Origin: Methanosarcina horonobensis HB-1 = JCM 15518
Lineage (GTDB): Archaea; Halobacteriota; Methanosarcinia; Methanosarcinales; Methanosarcinaceae
Assembly: GCF_000970285.1 (NCBI RefSeq)
Contig: NZ_CP009516.1
Span: 3,823,036-3,887,035 of the forward strand
Direction of reading: 5' to 3'
DNA: 64,000 bases
How positions within the stretch are numbered: the first letter of the stretch is position 1; each line of letters begins with the position of its first letter. The translations under genes were made by a program, and so were the position numbers. Below the pieces are notes generated by a model. The model worked only from the letters and a program-made list of their open reading frames with translations. It had not been told where the DNA came from and searched no databases. Positions 1-9,086 of this stretch are shown here, in pieces.

Positions 1-1
1 T

Positions 2-631
2 ATTGTCAGGAAACTTTCTTCAAACATACTCTGCCCTGAAGATCTGTCCATCCTCCCTGACCTCATAAACTCTCATGATGTGGTTGTGATGGGGATGGGG
101 CTTGGAAGAGCAACAGAGACACTTGAAGCTGTCAGGAAGGTACTGCCCTTTTGCAGAAAAGTGGTCCTTGATGCCGATGCCCTTTCAGCCCTTTCAGGCA
201 CTCTATTTGAGACTCTTGCAGGAAATTGCGAAATCATAGTTACGCCACATGCAGGAGAATTTGCGCGCCTGAGGAATATGGAAACTCCCGAGATCCATGA
301 AGCCCGTGAGAAAGCTGTCAGAGAGTTTTCCGAGGAAAAGGGCGTGATAACACTTCTGAAGGGAAAAATAGACATAATATCTGACGGAAAACAGACACTT
401 CTGAACAGAACAGGAAACCCGGGCATGACTGTAGGAGGTACTGGAGACGTTCTGGCAGGCATTACAGGATCTTTATTTTCACGAAATCCGGCATTTCTTG
501 CTGCCGTCTGTGCAGCCTTTATCAATGGGGCAGCCGGAGATCTTGCGTTTGAAAAAGCAGGAAATGCACTGCTTGCAACTGACGTGCTTGAAAAGATCCC
601 TGAAATAATCAAAGAGGCAGGAATAGGATAA
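2..631 (+). CDS. nnrD: ADP-dependent NAD(P)H-hydrate dehydratase (5' end cut off)
   Basis: C-terminal carbohydrate-kinase-like domain of the YjeF/Nnr family. It dehydrates the damaged cofactor NAD(P)HX back to NAD(P)H using ADP, in the cytoplasm. The frame is open from base 2 with no start, so the gene begins upstream of the window; the ATG at 80 is internal. The visible 209 codons hold the family signature GNPGMTVGGTGDVLAG (codons 399-446), where the GTGD aspartate is the catalytic base, and the VTPHAGEFARL segment. In many prokaryotes this domain is fused to an N-terminal epimerase; whether that holds here cannot be seen. No partner gene follows closely. Confidence 0.93.
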   Translation: MVRKLSSNILCPEDLSILPDLINSHDVVVMGMGLGRATETLEAVRKVLPFCRKVVLDADALSALSGTLFETLAGNCEIIVTPHAGEFARLRNMETPEIHEAREKAVREFSEEKGVITLLKGKIDIISDGKQTLLNRTGNPGMTVGGTGDVLAGITGSLFSRNPAFLAAVCAAFINGAAGDLAFEKAGNALLATDVLEKIPEIIKEAGIG

Positions 632-676
632 AAGAATTAGAATACAAAGCTGCTCTAAAAAGCACACATGATACAG

Positions 677-765
677 AAATAATGTTCAGATAAAATAATG
701 TTCAGATAATGCTCGGACAATACTCAAATAATACTCAAACATAACCATATTGTACTCAAATAATA
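677..765. repeat. Degenerate short tandem repeats, ATAATGTTCAGAT-like
   Basis: Between nnrD and the next gene the sequence repeats variants of ATAATGTTCAGAT and ATAATACTCAAAT about six times, with a spacing of roughly 10-17 bases. It is AT-rich and could act as a promoter-proximal control region or simply be slippage-derived filler. No function is assigned. Confidence 0.5.
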
Positions 766-797
766 ATTGTTCATTACCTGGATGGGGGTAGAAAAAT

Positions 798-983
798 ATG
801 GTACACGACTTTGAGAGAAAAATAGATGTGGAAATCGAAAGGACAAGAATAAGAATTACAATTTTCCATGGGGAAGATGAAGAAGTTATAAAACTCAATC
901 TTGAAGAAGCCGAGGAACTTGCAGAAAAACTTGAGCAGACGATTGAGGACTACTCACAGAGAAAACAAATCCGGATTGACTGA
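798..983 (+). CDS. Small acidic helical protein, unknown function
   Basis: 61 residues, rich in Glu, Lys and Ile, with no Cys and no membrane segment. The N-terminal half (FERKIDVEIERTRIRITIF) alternates in a beta-strand manner. The C-terminal half (NLEEAEELAEKLEQTIEDY) looks like one amphipathic helix. A GGATGGGGG purine-rich stretch lies just upstream of the ATG and can serve as the ribosome binding site, which supports real translation. The gene stands alone between nnrD and moaC, with gaps of about 165 and 120 bases. I do not recognise the family. Confidence 0.75.
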   Translation: MVHDFERKIDVEIERTRIRITIFHGEDEEVIKLNLEEAEELAEKLEQTIEDYSQRKQIRID

Positions 984-1104
984 ATAGAAAAATTGAAATC
1001 GGAAACTGCTGTCAAAGGAGCCAGGACGTAATAAAAGAAATTAAGAATTGATGTTAAATTGAACCATATAGAATCCGGACTAGTACAAAAAACGTGGTGG
1101 TTTC

Positions 1105-1572
1105 GTGGAAAAGTCATTTACTCATATTGAAGCCGGCAGGGCACGAATGGTCGATATAAGCGAAAAAAATAATGTTCCCAGGCTTGCAAGGGCTGCGGGA
1201 GAAATCGTACTTTCCGCAGAGACCATAGAGAGAATAAGGACGGGAACCGTGGAGAAAGGAAACGTGTTTGCAACTGCCAGAGTTGCAGCCGTACTCGCTG
1301 TTAAAAAGACTCCCGAGACAATTCCAATGTGCCACCAGATCCCCATAACAGGGATAGACGTGGACTTTGAGATAGGAGAAGAAGCGATTTCTGCCGTAGT
1401 TGAGGTCAGGACTGTAGGGAAAACCGGAGTTGAAATGGAAGCTCTGACAGGGGTATCGGTTGCACTGCTTACCATCTGGGATATGGTAAAATCTGCGGAA
1501 AAGGATGAGACTGGAAATTACCCGCACACACTGATAAGAAATATCAGGGTGCTTGAAAAGCTCAAAGGCTAA
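1105..1572 (+). CDS. moaC: Cyclic pyranopterin monophosphate synthase MoaC
   Basis: Converts the 3',8-cyclo-GTP product of MoaA to cyclic pyranopterin monophosphate in molybdenum/tungsten cofactor synthesis. The cofactor is needed here for formylmethanofuran dehydrogenase and similar enzymes. At 155 aa it has the family's usual length. Visible family motifs are PMCHQIPITG (about residues 73-82) and the GVEMEALTGVSVALLTIWDM block (about 110-130) with the active-site region. The start is a GTG at 1105, the first start codon giving the conserved FTHIEAGRARMVDIS N-terminus. No other moa gene is adjacent. Confidence 0.95.
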   Translation: MEKSFTHIEAGRARMVDISEKNNVPRLARAAGEIVLSAETIERIRTGTVEKGNVFATARVAAVLAVKKTPETIPMCHQIPITGIDVDFEIGEEAISAVVEVRTVGKTGVEMEALTGVSVALLTIWDMVKSAEKDETGNYPHTLIRNIRVLEKLKG

Positions 1573-1670
1573 AGCTTTTGAGAAAGTAAAGCCGGAAAAA
1601 AGCAGGGTCCATTAAAAATAAGCTTTTTAAAGGATGGAATATATCAAGACGGCACACTGAGGTATGTATC

Positions 1671-2522
1671 TTGAAGATCATAGGTGGACCAGCATCACAG
1701 TTACTTGCCAGCCGCACGGCCAGAGCTCTGGGGACAGAGCCTGTACTTTGCGAGTTTAACCGCTTCCCTGACGGGGAACTTTATCTTAGAATAGCAGAAG
1801 AAATCGAAAATGAAAAAGTTACCCTTATACAGAGTACACCCACAGACTCCGATTTTGTATCCCTGCTCCAGCTTATCGATGCCTGTGAAGGGGCATCCGA
1901 AATCAATGTTGTGATCCCTTACATGGGTTATGCCAGGCAGGACAAGAAGTTCAAACCTGGGGAGCCCATAAGTGCCCGCGCTATTGCCCGCTGCATTAAT
2001 GCTGACAGAATTTTTACAATGAATATTCATGCAAAGAGTGTACTTGAGCACTTCTCCTGCCCTGCTAGAAACCTTGATGCGGCCAACCTTCTGGGTACAT
2101 ATATTGCAGGTTTCGGCCTTGAGGACCCTATGCTGATTGCTCCCGATGAAGGGGCACAGGGACTTGTAAAGAACGTGGCTTCAGAACACGGCTTTGATTA
2201 TGACCATCTTCAGAAAACAAGGCTCAGCGGAGATACCGTTGTGATTAAGACAAAGAACCTTGATGTAACCGGCAGGCACGTTGTCCTTGTGGATGATATG
2301 ATTGCAACCGGAGGAACAATGGCCGAGTCAATCCGGATGCTTAAATCCCAGGGAGCAATTGATGTCCACCTTGCCTGTGTACACCCTGTCCTTACAAGAA
2401 ATGCGGCTTTAAGGCTTTTCAACGCAGGCGTAAAAGATATAATCGGAACCGATACTTTAGAAAAAGCCGAAAGCAAACTGAGTGTTGCACCTCTTATTGC
2501 AGAAGCCCTTTCAGGGTACTAA
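1671..2522 (+). CDS. prs: Ribose-phosphate pyrophosphokinase (PRPP synthase)
   Basis: Makes 5-phosphoribosyl-1-pyrophosphate from ribose-5-phosphate and ATP for nucleotide, His and Trp synthesis and, in methanogens, for methanopterin-related pathways. At 283 aa it is the compact archaeal form. Recognisable are the RQDKKFKPGEPISAR flexible-loop region (about residues 88-102), the metal-binding NIHAKSVLEHF region, and the PRPP loop VVLVDDMIATGGTMAES (about 205-221). The start is the TTG at 1671, because MKIIGGPASQLLASR is the normal archaeal N-terminus and the nearby ATG at 1664 is out of frame. It ends just before a strong hairpin terminator. Confidence 0.95.
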   Translation: MKIIGGPASQLLASRTARALGTEPVLCEFNRFPDGELYLRIAEEIENEKVTLIQSTPTDSDFVSLLQLIDACEGASEINVVIPYMGYARQDKKFKPGEPISARAIARCINADRIFTMNIHAKSVLEHFSCPARNLDAANLLGTYIAGFGLEDPMLIAPDEGAQGLVKNVASEHGFDYDHLQKTRLSGDTVVIKTKNLDVTGRHVVLVDDMIATGGTMAESIRMLKSQGAIDVHLACVHPVLTRNAALRLFNAGVKDIIGTDTLEKAESKLSVAPLIAEALSGY

Positions 2523-2556
2523 ACTCTGAGTCAAAAGCCTATACTCTACACAATCA

Positions 2557-2588
2557 AAAAAAACGTTACTTTATTTAAACGTTTTTTT
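2557..2588 (+). terminator. Hairpin with T-run after prs
   Basis: A perfect 11-base inverted repeat (AAAAAAACGTT at 2557-2567 and AACGTTTTTTT at 2578-2588) with a 10-base loop starts 35 bases after the prs stop. It ends in seven T residues, so it can terminate prs. Being symmetric, it could also stop transcripts arriving from the right. Confidence 0.7.
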
Positions 2589-2597
2589 ATTTACTTC

Positions 2598-2748
2598 ATG
2601 ATGTCTGCCCGACGAAACACAGGTGCTTCCCGTCTGGGCAGTACATATCTAATTCAATTTTTATTCTCTGTATGAGATCACAGCAGTAATCAGATGCAAC
2701 ACTATAGCACTTTTTCAGAATTCTGCAAAGTTTCCGGACATCTTTTTT
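2598..2748 (-). pseudogene. Truncated 3' remnant of a small zinc-ribbon-family gene
   Basis: Read leftward, this stretch encodes LCRILKK, then YCC, then LIQRIKIELDMY, then KHL, and ends in TGA at 2598-2600. The same frame and nearly the same residues occur at 12718-12865, in the tail of the zinc-ribbon gene on the far side of the restriction island. Upstream of this piece an in-frame stop (2749-2751) and hsdR follow, so it is a headless fragment. The two copies lie in the same orientation and bracket the island. Confidence 0.75.
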
Positions 2749-2795
2749 CTATTTCTCGTTGTTCCTCATTATTAAAGTACTTCCCATTTGATAGA

Positions 2796-5700
2796 TTAAA
2801 CACCCTTTGTTATTTCATCTGCAATTAATTCCGCCTGCCTAAGCACTGTTTCTGTAGCAAGTGCTTGCATATCAGGTGGATAACCATATTGCCTTAGTGT
2901 CCTTTTTACAATTACTTTTAATTTGGCCCTGACGCTTTCTTTAATTGTCCAGTCGATGGATGCGTTTTGTTTTACCTTTTCAAATAAAACAACAGCTAAT
3001 TCCCGTAATTGCTCTTTTTGCATTACTTCCCTGGCACTTTCATTATCTGCAATTGCCGTGTAAAAAGCATATTCAAATTCAGACAAGCCCATTTCTTGAG
3101 GCTCTTTGTCCATCCGTTTAATCTCTTTACTGAGTTTAATTAGTTCCTCAATGACCTCAGCCGCAGTTAATACCTTGTTATGATATTTCACGATAGAATT
3201 TTCCAGCATTTCCATTAATGATCTGCTCTGAATAAGGTTCTTCTTTGTGCGAGCTCTTATTTCGTCATTGAGCAACTTTTTCAAAACCTCCAGAGCCAGA
3301 TTTTTGTGTTCCATATTCCGGACTTCTAAAAGGAAATCCTCTGATAATATGGAAATATCCGGTTTTTTAATTCCGGCTGCATCAAATACATCTATCACCT
3401 GTTCGGTAACAAGGGCCTTATCAATAACCTGCCTGATCGCGGTCTCAATTTCCTCGTCTGTTTTACCTGTTCCGGTACCGTCAAATTTAACAAGTCTGGC
3501 TTTTACTGCCTGATAGAACGAGATTTCGTCCTTTACATCCATTGCCTGTTCGTGCGGGATAGCAAGGGAAAATGCCTTTGATAAAGCAGTTACTTCATCA
3601 ATGTACCTTTTTTTGCCATTTTCCAGACCCAGGATATGTTCTTCTGCTTCAAGTATGATTGACAGCTTTCTGGATGTATCCGCTTCAAAGTAATCATCGA
3701 AGGTAAATCCGTGAAACATCTGTGATACAATCTCCAGTTTCTCAAGCATTAACTGAACTGCTTTTTCCTGAAGTACAGCAGGATCTCCCTTCCCTCCGCT
3801 GTCAGAATAGAAAGATAAAGCTTCTTTTAAGTCGGAAGCTATTCCCAGATAATCAACGATCAGGCTGCCGGGCTTGTCTTTATAGACGCGGTTTACCCGT
3901 GAGATCGCCTGCATGAGGGTATGACCTTTCATCGGCTTATCGATGTACATTGTGTGAAGACACGGAACATCAAAACCTGTAAGCCACATATCCCGGACAA
4001 TTACCAGTTTCAGTTCGTCCTCCGGGTCTTTCATTCGTTCTGCTAAAGCTCTTCTTTGATCTTTTGTAGTATGATGTTTCGATATTTTTGGACCATCGGA
4101 GGATGCTGAGGTCATGACGACCTTGATGGCACCTTTTCGGAGGTCATCACTGTGCCATTCCGGTTTTATCTTAATAATTTCATCATACAGGTCGGCAGCT
4201 ATCCTTCGTGACATTGTAACGATCATCCCTTTGCCTTCGAACACTTCCTGTCTTTGTTCGAAGTGAGTTACAATATCCTGTGCGATCTGTTCTATCCGGG
4301 CCTCACTACCTATTAAGGCTTCCAGTTGGGTCCATTTCGCTTTGATTTTTTGGGTTTCTGCAAGGTCTTCTTTATCCAGCTCTTCATCCAGCTCTGCGAC
4401 AAGTTTTTTTCCTTCACTGCTAAGAGCGACTTTTGCCAGCCTGCTCTCATAATATATCTTTACTGTGGCGCCGTCCTCGACAGATTGTGATATATCATAG
4501 ATGTCAACATAATTGCCAAAAACAACAGGCGTGTTCACGTCTGTTTTTTCTATCGGCGTACCGGTAAAACCAAGGAAGGTGGCATTTGGCAGGGCATCAC
4601 GTGTGTATTTCGCAAAACCATAAACGATTTTTTTGCCGATTACGTTTCCTTGCTCATCTTTGACATCAACATTTTTTGCCTTGAAACCATATTGTGTCCG
4701 GTGTGCTTCGTCAGCTATGACAATGATGTTTTCCCGGTCTGAGAGTTTCGGGTAAACGTTGCCTTCTTCAGGCTGGAATTTCTGGATGGTGGTAAATACG
4801 ATTCCACCTGATGCGACGTTTAAGAGTTGTTTCAAATGGTCCCTGTTCTCTGCCTGCACAGGTTCCTGCCTCAGAAGTTGCTTTGAAGCGGCAAATGTGT
4901 CAAAAAGCTGGTCGTCTAGATCGTTCCTGTCAGTGATCACCACCAGGGTGGGATTGTCCATTGCCAGCACGATTTTTCCTGTATAGAATACCATGGAAAG
5001 AGATTTGCCACTTCCCTGGGTGTGCCAGATGACACCGCCTTTCCGGTCCCCTACTGGCTGTTTTTTCACTCCGGGAAGACCATAACTTTCAGGACTTTCA
5101 TAATGTATACCTAAAGTATTCCAATCCCAGTTTTCCTTTGCAGCATAACCCGATGCTCTGAGTGTCGATTCTACCGCCCGGTTAACTGCATAGTACTGAT
5201 GATATGAAGCGAGCTTCTTTACGGTTTGAATAGTAATAATACCTGTTGCCGAGTCTTCTTTTTTTGATTTTTCAAATACGATGAAGTGCCGGAAAATATC
5301 CAGGAGAGTGGTTTTTTCAAGCATCCCTTTAATGAGTGTTTCAAGTTGTCCGATGAGTGGTGAGGCTTCACCCCTTCCATCCGAGCTTTTCCATGCCATA
5401 AACCTGGTGAATCCTGCGGAAAGGGAACCTGACCTGGCTTCCAGGCCATCGGAGATGACCATAAAACCATTGTATGCAAATAAAGATGGGATGGTTTGTT
5501 TATAAGTCTGCATCTGCTTGAATGCAGATCTTACGGTTGCGTTCTCATCTGCAGGGTTCTTGAGCTCGATAACCACAAGAGGCAGACCGTTTACAAAGAG
5601 GATGATGTCAGGACGTTTGTTCTTATCGTTCTCAACAATAGTGAATTGATTGGCAACAAGGAAATCATTATTTTCAGGATCGTTAAAATCAACCAGCCAG

Positions 5701-6035
5701 ACCAGATCGCCCCTGTCTGCTCCTTCTTTTCGGTAGCTTACGTTTATGCCCTCTGTAAGCATCCTGTGAAACGCCTCGTTGTTGGAGATCAGTTCAGGAG
5801 AGTTCAGGCGCCGAACCTGCCTGATAGCGTCTTCCCTTGCATCTGCCGGAATGTCGGTATTGATCCTCGCAACTGCTTTTCGCAGGCGTTCTAACAATAA
5901 CACATCCTCAAACCTTTCCCGTTCAGGAGTTTCGCTATCTGGGGCAATGGTCGGGGCATAGATATACTGGTAACCCTGTTTCTCAAGAAGATTAATAGCT
6001 AAATCTTCTATTTCGGATTCGGTTATTTTTATCAT
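2796..6035 (-). CDS. hsdR: Type I restriction enzyme, R (endonuclease/translocase) subunit
   Basis: Motor and nuclease subunit that binds the M2S core, translocates DNA with ATP and cuts unmethylated DNA. At 1079 aa it has the usual length. The N-terminal PD-(D/E)XK nuclease is visible as RPDIILF...VIELK (D143, E157, K159). The superfamily 2 helicase has Walker A QGSGKS (about 340-345), Walker B DEAH (about 442-445) and FTGTP (motif III). The helical C-terminal region contacts the methylase. Its ATG overlaps the TGA of the HEPN-like gene by 4 bases, so the two are translationally coupled. No frameshift is seen, and all catalytic motifs are intact. Confidence 0.95.
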   Translation of the reverse strand: MIKITESEIEDLAINLLEKQGYQYIYAPTIAPDSETPERERFEDVLLLERLRKAVARINTDIPADAREDAIRQVRRLNSPELISNNEAFHRMLTEGINVSYRKEGADRGDLVWLVDFNDPENNDFLVANQFTIVENDKNKRPDIILFVNGLPLVVIELKNPADENATVRSAFKQMQTYKQTIPSLFAYNGFMVISDGLEARSGSLSAGFTRFMAWKSSDGRGEASPLIGQLETLIKGMLEKTTLLDIFRHFIVFEKSKKEDSATGIITIQTVKKLASYHQYYAVNRAVESTLRASGYAAKENWDWNTLGIHYESPESYGLPGVKKQPVGDRKGGVIWHTQGSGKSLSMVFYTGKIVLAMDNPTLVVITDRNDLDDQLFDTFAASKQLLRQEPVQAENRDHLKQLLNVASGGIVFTTIQKFQPEEGNVYPKLSDRENIIVIADEAHRTQYGFKAKNVDVKDEQGNVIGKKIVYGFAKYTRDALPNATFLGFTGTPIEKTDVNTPVVFGNYVDIYDISQSVEDGATVKIYYESRLAKVALSSEGKKLVAELDEELDKEDLAETQKIKAKWTQLEALIGSEARIEQIAQDIVTHFEQRQEVFEGKGMIVTMSRRIAADLYDEIIKIKPEWHSDDLRKGAIKVVMTSASSDGPKISKHHTTKDQRRALAERMKDPEDELKLVIVRDMWLTGFDVPCLHTMYIDKPMKGHTLMQAISRVNRVYKDKPGSLIVDYLGIASDLKEALSFYSDSGGKGDPAVLQEKAVQLMLEKLEIVSQMFHGFTFDDYFEADTSRKLSIILEAEEHILGLENGKKRYIDEVTALSKAFSLAIPHEQAMDVKDEISFYQAVKARLVKFDGTGTGKTDEEIETAIRQVIDKALVTEQVIDVFDAAGIKKPDISILSEDFLLEVRNMEHKNLALEVLKKLLNDEIRARTKKNLIQSRSLMEMLENSIVKYHNKVLTAAEVIEELIKLSKEIKRMDKEPQEMGLSEFEYAFYTAIADNESAREVMQKEQLRELAVVLFEKVKQNASIDWTIKESVRAKLKVIVKRTLRQYGYPPDMQALATETVLRQAELIADEITKGV

Positions 6036-7051
6036 AATAGAGCCCCAAGAGAAACATTAATGCAATTTGGTATATGTGTAGGATTTATGGCAATCTCGCG
6101 ATTGGTACCACCAATTAGTTCAAACAAATAATTGCCTGCAGAATCAATTTTTTTAAAGTAACACAACTTTATTTGAGAACCTTCATGATAGAAATGGATA
6201 AAAGGAGATACGTTAAAAACACTATTGAACTCTATTAAAATACATTGATTATTTAATATTGATGTGCAAAGTGATAAATCAGGATCTGAAAGTGTTATAT
6301 CATAATTTTGTTTTTGTAATGAATGACCTCCAAACTTATTAAACCTGACTTTATGAATATCACCCAAATTGTTTACATATCTTAACAACGACACATTTTC
6401 CAGAAAATCTAATTCAAAAAGCAAGTCTAAAACTTTTGGAGAAAGTTCATCATATCTTTCTTTTGCTTCTTGTTCGGATAAAGCCGCTATATGTGAGAAA
6501 GAATTTCTTCCTTGGTTCAATTCCTTAATTAATTCAAATGTACCTGTATTTATACAAGACGAGATCTTTAATTCATTTTGATTTTGTTTATCGTACTCAA
6601 TAATTTTTTCCATTGCTTCAACTTTCCACCCTAATTTGTCGCTCATTAGTCCTCTATGGTCTTGTTTAATCTTTTGACCATCAAATATTCGCACATTGTT
6701 CAATGAAAATCCTTTGACATTAACCTCGCCAAGAACTAAACCATAGAGAACATAAATTAAGGCTTCCCAAGTTGATCTCAAAAGTTGTAATCGGTGTTGC
6801 TCATTATCATAAGCTCTTTCTGTCTGATGATAAAAGTAGGCAATTGGTGCAGGGAAACTGTCGTAAACAACTTGAGGAAAATCTTCTTTTTTTTGATCAA
6901 CATATTCACGTAACTGTTCATTGTATGCGGTTTCATCCATTTCAAATAGAATATAACTTGGCGGTTCGTCAAAGTTAGAACCAATATAAATATTCCCCCC
7001 TTCATCTAGAAACGACTCAAACTCTTCTCGATATTTTTGGTAGTCCGTCAC
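6032..7051 (-). CDS. HEPN-like protein inside the type I RM operon
   Basis: 339 aa, not a known core subunit. It is alpha-helical in its first two thirds. Around residues 190-235 it carries GRNSFSH, which fits the R-(polar)-x3-H catalytic motif (RX4-6H) of HEPN ribonucleases, followed by an acidic helical stretch (SEQEAKERYDELSPKVLDLLFELDFL), as HEPN domains often have. The last ~100 residues look like beta strands. The start is the GTG at 7049-7051, which overlaps the hsdS TGA; the frame extends further upstream but inside hsdS. Its position between hsdS and hsdR, with 4-base overlaps on both sides, shows co-expression. PrrC and RloC are HEPN-superfamily nucleases known to pair with type I RM, but they carry ATPase domains that are absent here. 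The HEPN assignment rests on motif and context only. Confidence 0.72.
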   Translation of the reverse strand: MTDYQKYREEFESFLDEGGNIYIGSNFDEPPSYILFEMDETAYNEQLREYVDQKKEDFPQVVYDSFPAPIAYFYHQTERAYDNEQHRLQLLRSTWEALIYVLYGLVLGEVNVKGFSLNNVRIFDGQKIKQDHRGLMSDKLGWKVEAMEKIIEYDKQNQNELKISSCINTGTFELIKELNQGRNSFSHIAALSEQEAKERYDELSPKVLDLLFELDFLENVSLLRYVNNLGDIHKVRFNKFGGHSLQKQNYDITLSDPDLSLCTSILNNQCILIEFNSVFNVSPFIHFYHEGSQIKLCYFKKIDSAGNYLFELIGGTNREIAINPTHIPNCINVSLGALL

Positions 7052-8163
7052 AATTCCACCCTCAGTTCCCCACTCATCAGTTTCGGCAGCAGAGCATCCC
7101 GCAGCTTTTCGAGGGTGTAAATTTGATTTACATTTTCCCAACATTTCATGTGAATTGGTTCTAATGTCTTTAGCGTCTTAATTTGCAGTTCTATTGGAGG
7201 TAATTTTAATTTGAATTTACGGAAGTCTTTGAGCACAATTCTTGGAATAACAGCACCAGTTACAATGTTCTCCAAAGCTTCACAAGTAGAATTCATTTTT
7301 AAGTATATTGAAAGCAATAATGGGTTATACTTTCCATTTGGTCTTAAAATTGCGATTGATGAAAGAATCACTAAATCCAAGTCATTTGGTGCAACAAAAA
7401 CATGTTTCAAATAGCTTCCATCTTTAGCAATGATAATATCATTTTTTAAAGGACGGCAGTCATTGCGTACCAATTCCTCAAAATCCGATTCAGAGATTTT
7501 CCTGCAAGAATCAAGGTGAATACCCCACTGGTGCATGTCCTTGACAGATGCCATCGGTAATCCAACTTCAACTGTAGGGGGACTTTTATGTGCACCGTCA
7601 GTTATTTTTTGGGTTACGTATTCTAAATCAACTTCTTCCCATCCCTCATCAGCTTCCTCCACAAACCACTGCTTGAACAGCGTTTCTGCCATAGCTTCAA
7701 GGGTTTTGTTCTGGCGGTGGAGCAGGTCAATCTTGTCGTCGAGGCTGGAAAGGACAGAGGCGATGGAGCGTTGTTCGGGGAGAGGGGGAATAACGACATC
7801 AATTGGATGAATATGATTTCTGTTTAACGTTGGTACCGCGCTTCCAACATTGAATTGTTTAAAGTCAAATGTTTTTAAAAAATAGTAGATAAATAACTCA
7901 TCATTCCCTTTAAAATCTTTGACATACAATGTTGTATTGTGTGCCCAAAAGTCAACGTTATAAAAATAAGCGTTACCCAAATTGCCACTTCTGCCGATTG
8001 TAATTCCGGGTGCTTTTGTGGTAGCTTCATTATGATAGCCAATGATTCCATTTGAACCTGCAACAGGAATCGTACCATTCATCATTTTACTTTTTGGTAA
8101 ATCATGTCCCCTTTGTAGAGTTATTACGTCCCCCAACTTACATTCCTTCCACTCACCCGTCAT
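7048..8163 (-). CDS. hsdS: Type I restriction-modification specificity subunit
   Basis: DNA-recognition subunit of the M2S methylase and of the full R2M2S complex. 371 aa with two target-recognition domains. TRD1 covers about residues 1-125 and ends in the conserved IPPLPEQRSIASVLSSLDDKI spacer start. A helical spacer with LLHRQNKTLEAMAETLFKQWF follows. TRD2 covers about 175-315, and the second spacer contains LRDALLPKLMSGELRV. The ATG at 8163 overlaps the upstream ORF6N gene by 4 bases, and the stop overlaps the downstream HEPN-like gene. Both TRDs appear complete, so it should recognise a normal bipartite sequence that cannot be predicted by eye. Confidence 0.93.
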   Translation of the reverse strand: MTGEWKECKLGDVITLQRGHDLPKSKMMNGTIPVAGSNGIIGYHNEATTKAPGITIGRSGNLGNAYFYNVDFWAHNTTLYVKDFKGNDELFIYYFLKTFDFKQFNVGSAVPTLNRNHIHPIDVVIPPLPEQRSIASVLSSLDDKIDLLHRQNKTLEAMAETLFKQWFVEEADEGWEEVDLEYVTQKITDGAHKSPPTVEVGLPMASVKDMHQWGIHLDSCRKISESDFEELVRNDCRPLKNDIIIAKDGSYLKHVFVAPNDLDLVILSSIAILRPNGKYNPLLLSIYLKMNSTCEALENIVTGAVIPRIVLKDFRKFKLKLPPIELQIKTLKTLEPIHMKCWENVNQIYTLEKLRDALLPKLMSGELRVEL

Positions 8164-9086
8164 TTCATCCCCTCCAGCCTTGTGAGCATCTCAACTGCTC
8201 CGATGTCCATTTTTGAGAAGGCGAACCACTTCTTTCCGAGGTCTTTCAGGGAAGCGCCGAAGTGGTATAGGTCGGTGTTGTCTATTATGATGAACCTGTC
8301 GTGGGCGCTTTTGAATTCCCTGAGTTCGACTGGCGGGTACTGCTCGTTGCACTTATTCACATCCTGGGCCAGGGCTCTGGTCGGGTTCCTCGTGAAGAGC
8401 AGGACCTTCACTCCCTTCTTCCGCTTCGTGAGTAGGGTCAGGACGCTATCGTCCAGATAGTTGTCTATGATGGTTATCGACTTCTTCGCGCTCATGAATA
8501 GATCGGAGACGAATATGTAGGCGTCGAATACCTGGCCGTCGTAGAAGATGCCCTGCTTCGGCTTTATCTCCCTGGACTCTATGGCAACCAGGACCTTTTC
8601 CATCTTTTTGTCAGTCTCGAGTTGCTTGAGTTCGAGCGTGTCCAGTCGCTGGAATATCTGTGCGTTGGCAAGGATGAATTTACGCATGGCGACGAAGGCG
8701 TTGATTATCCTGACGCTCATCTCCACCGCGACATCGCTTCTCAGAACAGCCGAGAGCATGGCCACTCCCTGTTCGGTGAACGCGTACGGCAAGTATTTTC
8801 GATGCTTCCCGCGCCTGCTTTCTAAGGTCACATCCTGTGATGTTAAAGCTCCATCATTCTCTAAGGTCACAATTTGTGATCTTAAACGTTCATATTCCCC
8901 GGCGGTCAATTGAAAACAGAACTGCTCCGGGAACCTGTCTTTGTTTCTTTTGACCGCCTGGTTTAATATCCTGGTCTCAACATGATAAAGAGCGGCCAGA
9001 TCCCCATCCAGCATCACCTGTACGCCTCGAATCGTGTAGATCCGGCTTTGGATGCCCTCGACGACCATCAATTCATTCCTAGTCAT
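8160..9086 (-). CDS. ORF6N domain protein with C-terminal phospholipase-D-like domain
   Basis: 308 aa. Residues ~8-95 form an ORF6N (KilA-N-related) DNA-binding domain: [23 protein letters not shown] and [11 protein letters not shown]-type motifs, then the [17 protein letters not shown] block. A short coiled region follows (about 125-170). The C-terminal ~140 residues contain [30 protein letters not shown] and [25 protein letters not shown], a single PLD-like half-site in which the HxK motif is altered to HDR. ORF6N proteins are common in phages and near hsd genes, but their role there is unsettled. It overlaps hsdM and hsdS by 4 bases each, so it is made with the RM complex. Confidence 0.85.
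   Translation of the reverse strand: MTRNELMVVEGIQSRIYTIRGVQVMLDGDLAALYHVETRILNQAVKRNKDRFPEQFCFQLTAGEYERLRSQIVTLENDGALTSQDVTLESRRGKHRKYLPYAFTEQGVAMLSAVLRSDVAVEMSVRIINAFVAMRKFILANAQIFQRLDTLELKQLETDKKMEKVLVAIESREIKPKQGIFYDGQVFDAYIFVSDLFMSAKKSITIIDNYLDDSVLTLLTKRKKGVKVLLFTRNPTRALAQDVNKCNEQYPPVELREFKSAHDRFIIIDNTDLYHFGASLKDLGKKWFAFSKMDIGAVEMLTRLEGMK

Noticed and set aside
677-765. CRISPR-like array
   Set aside because: Units are short, degenerate and without unique spacers of constant length, and no cas gene is present.
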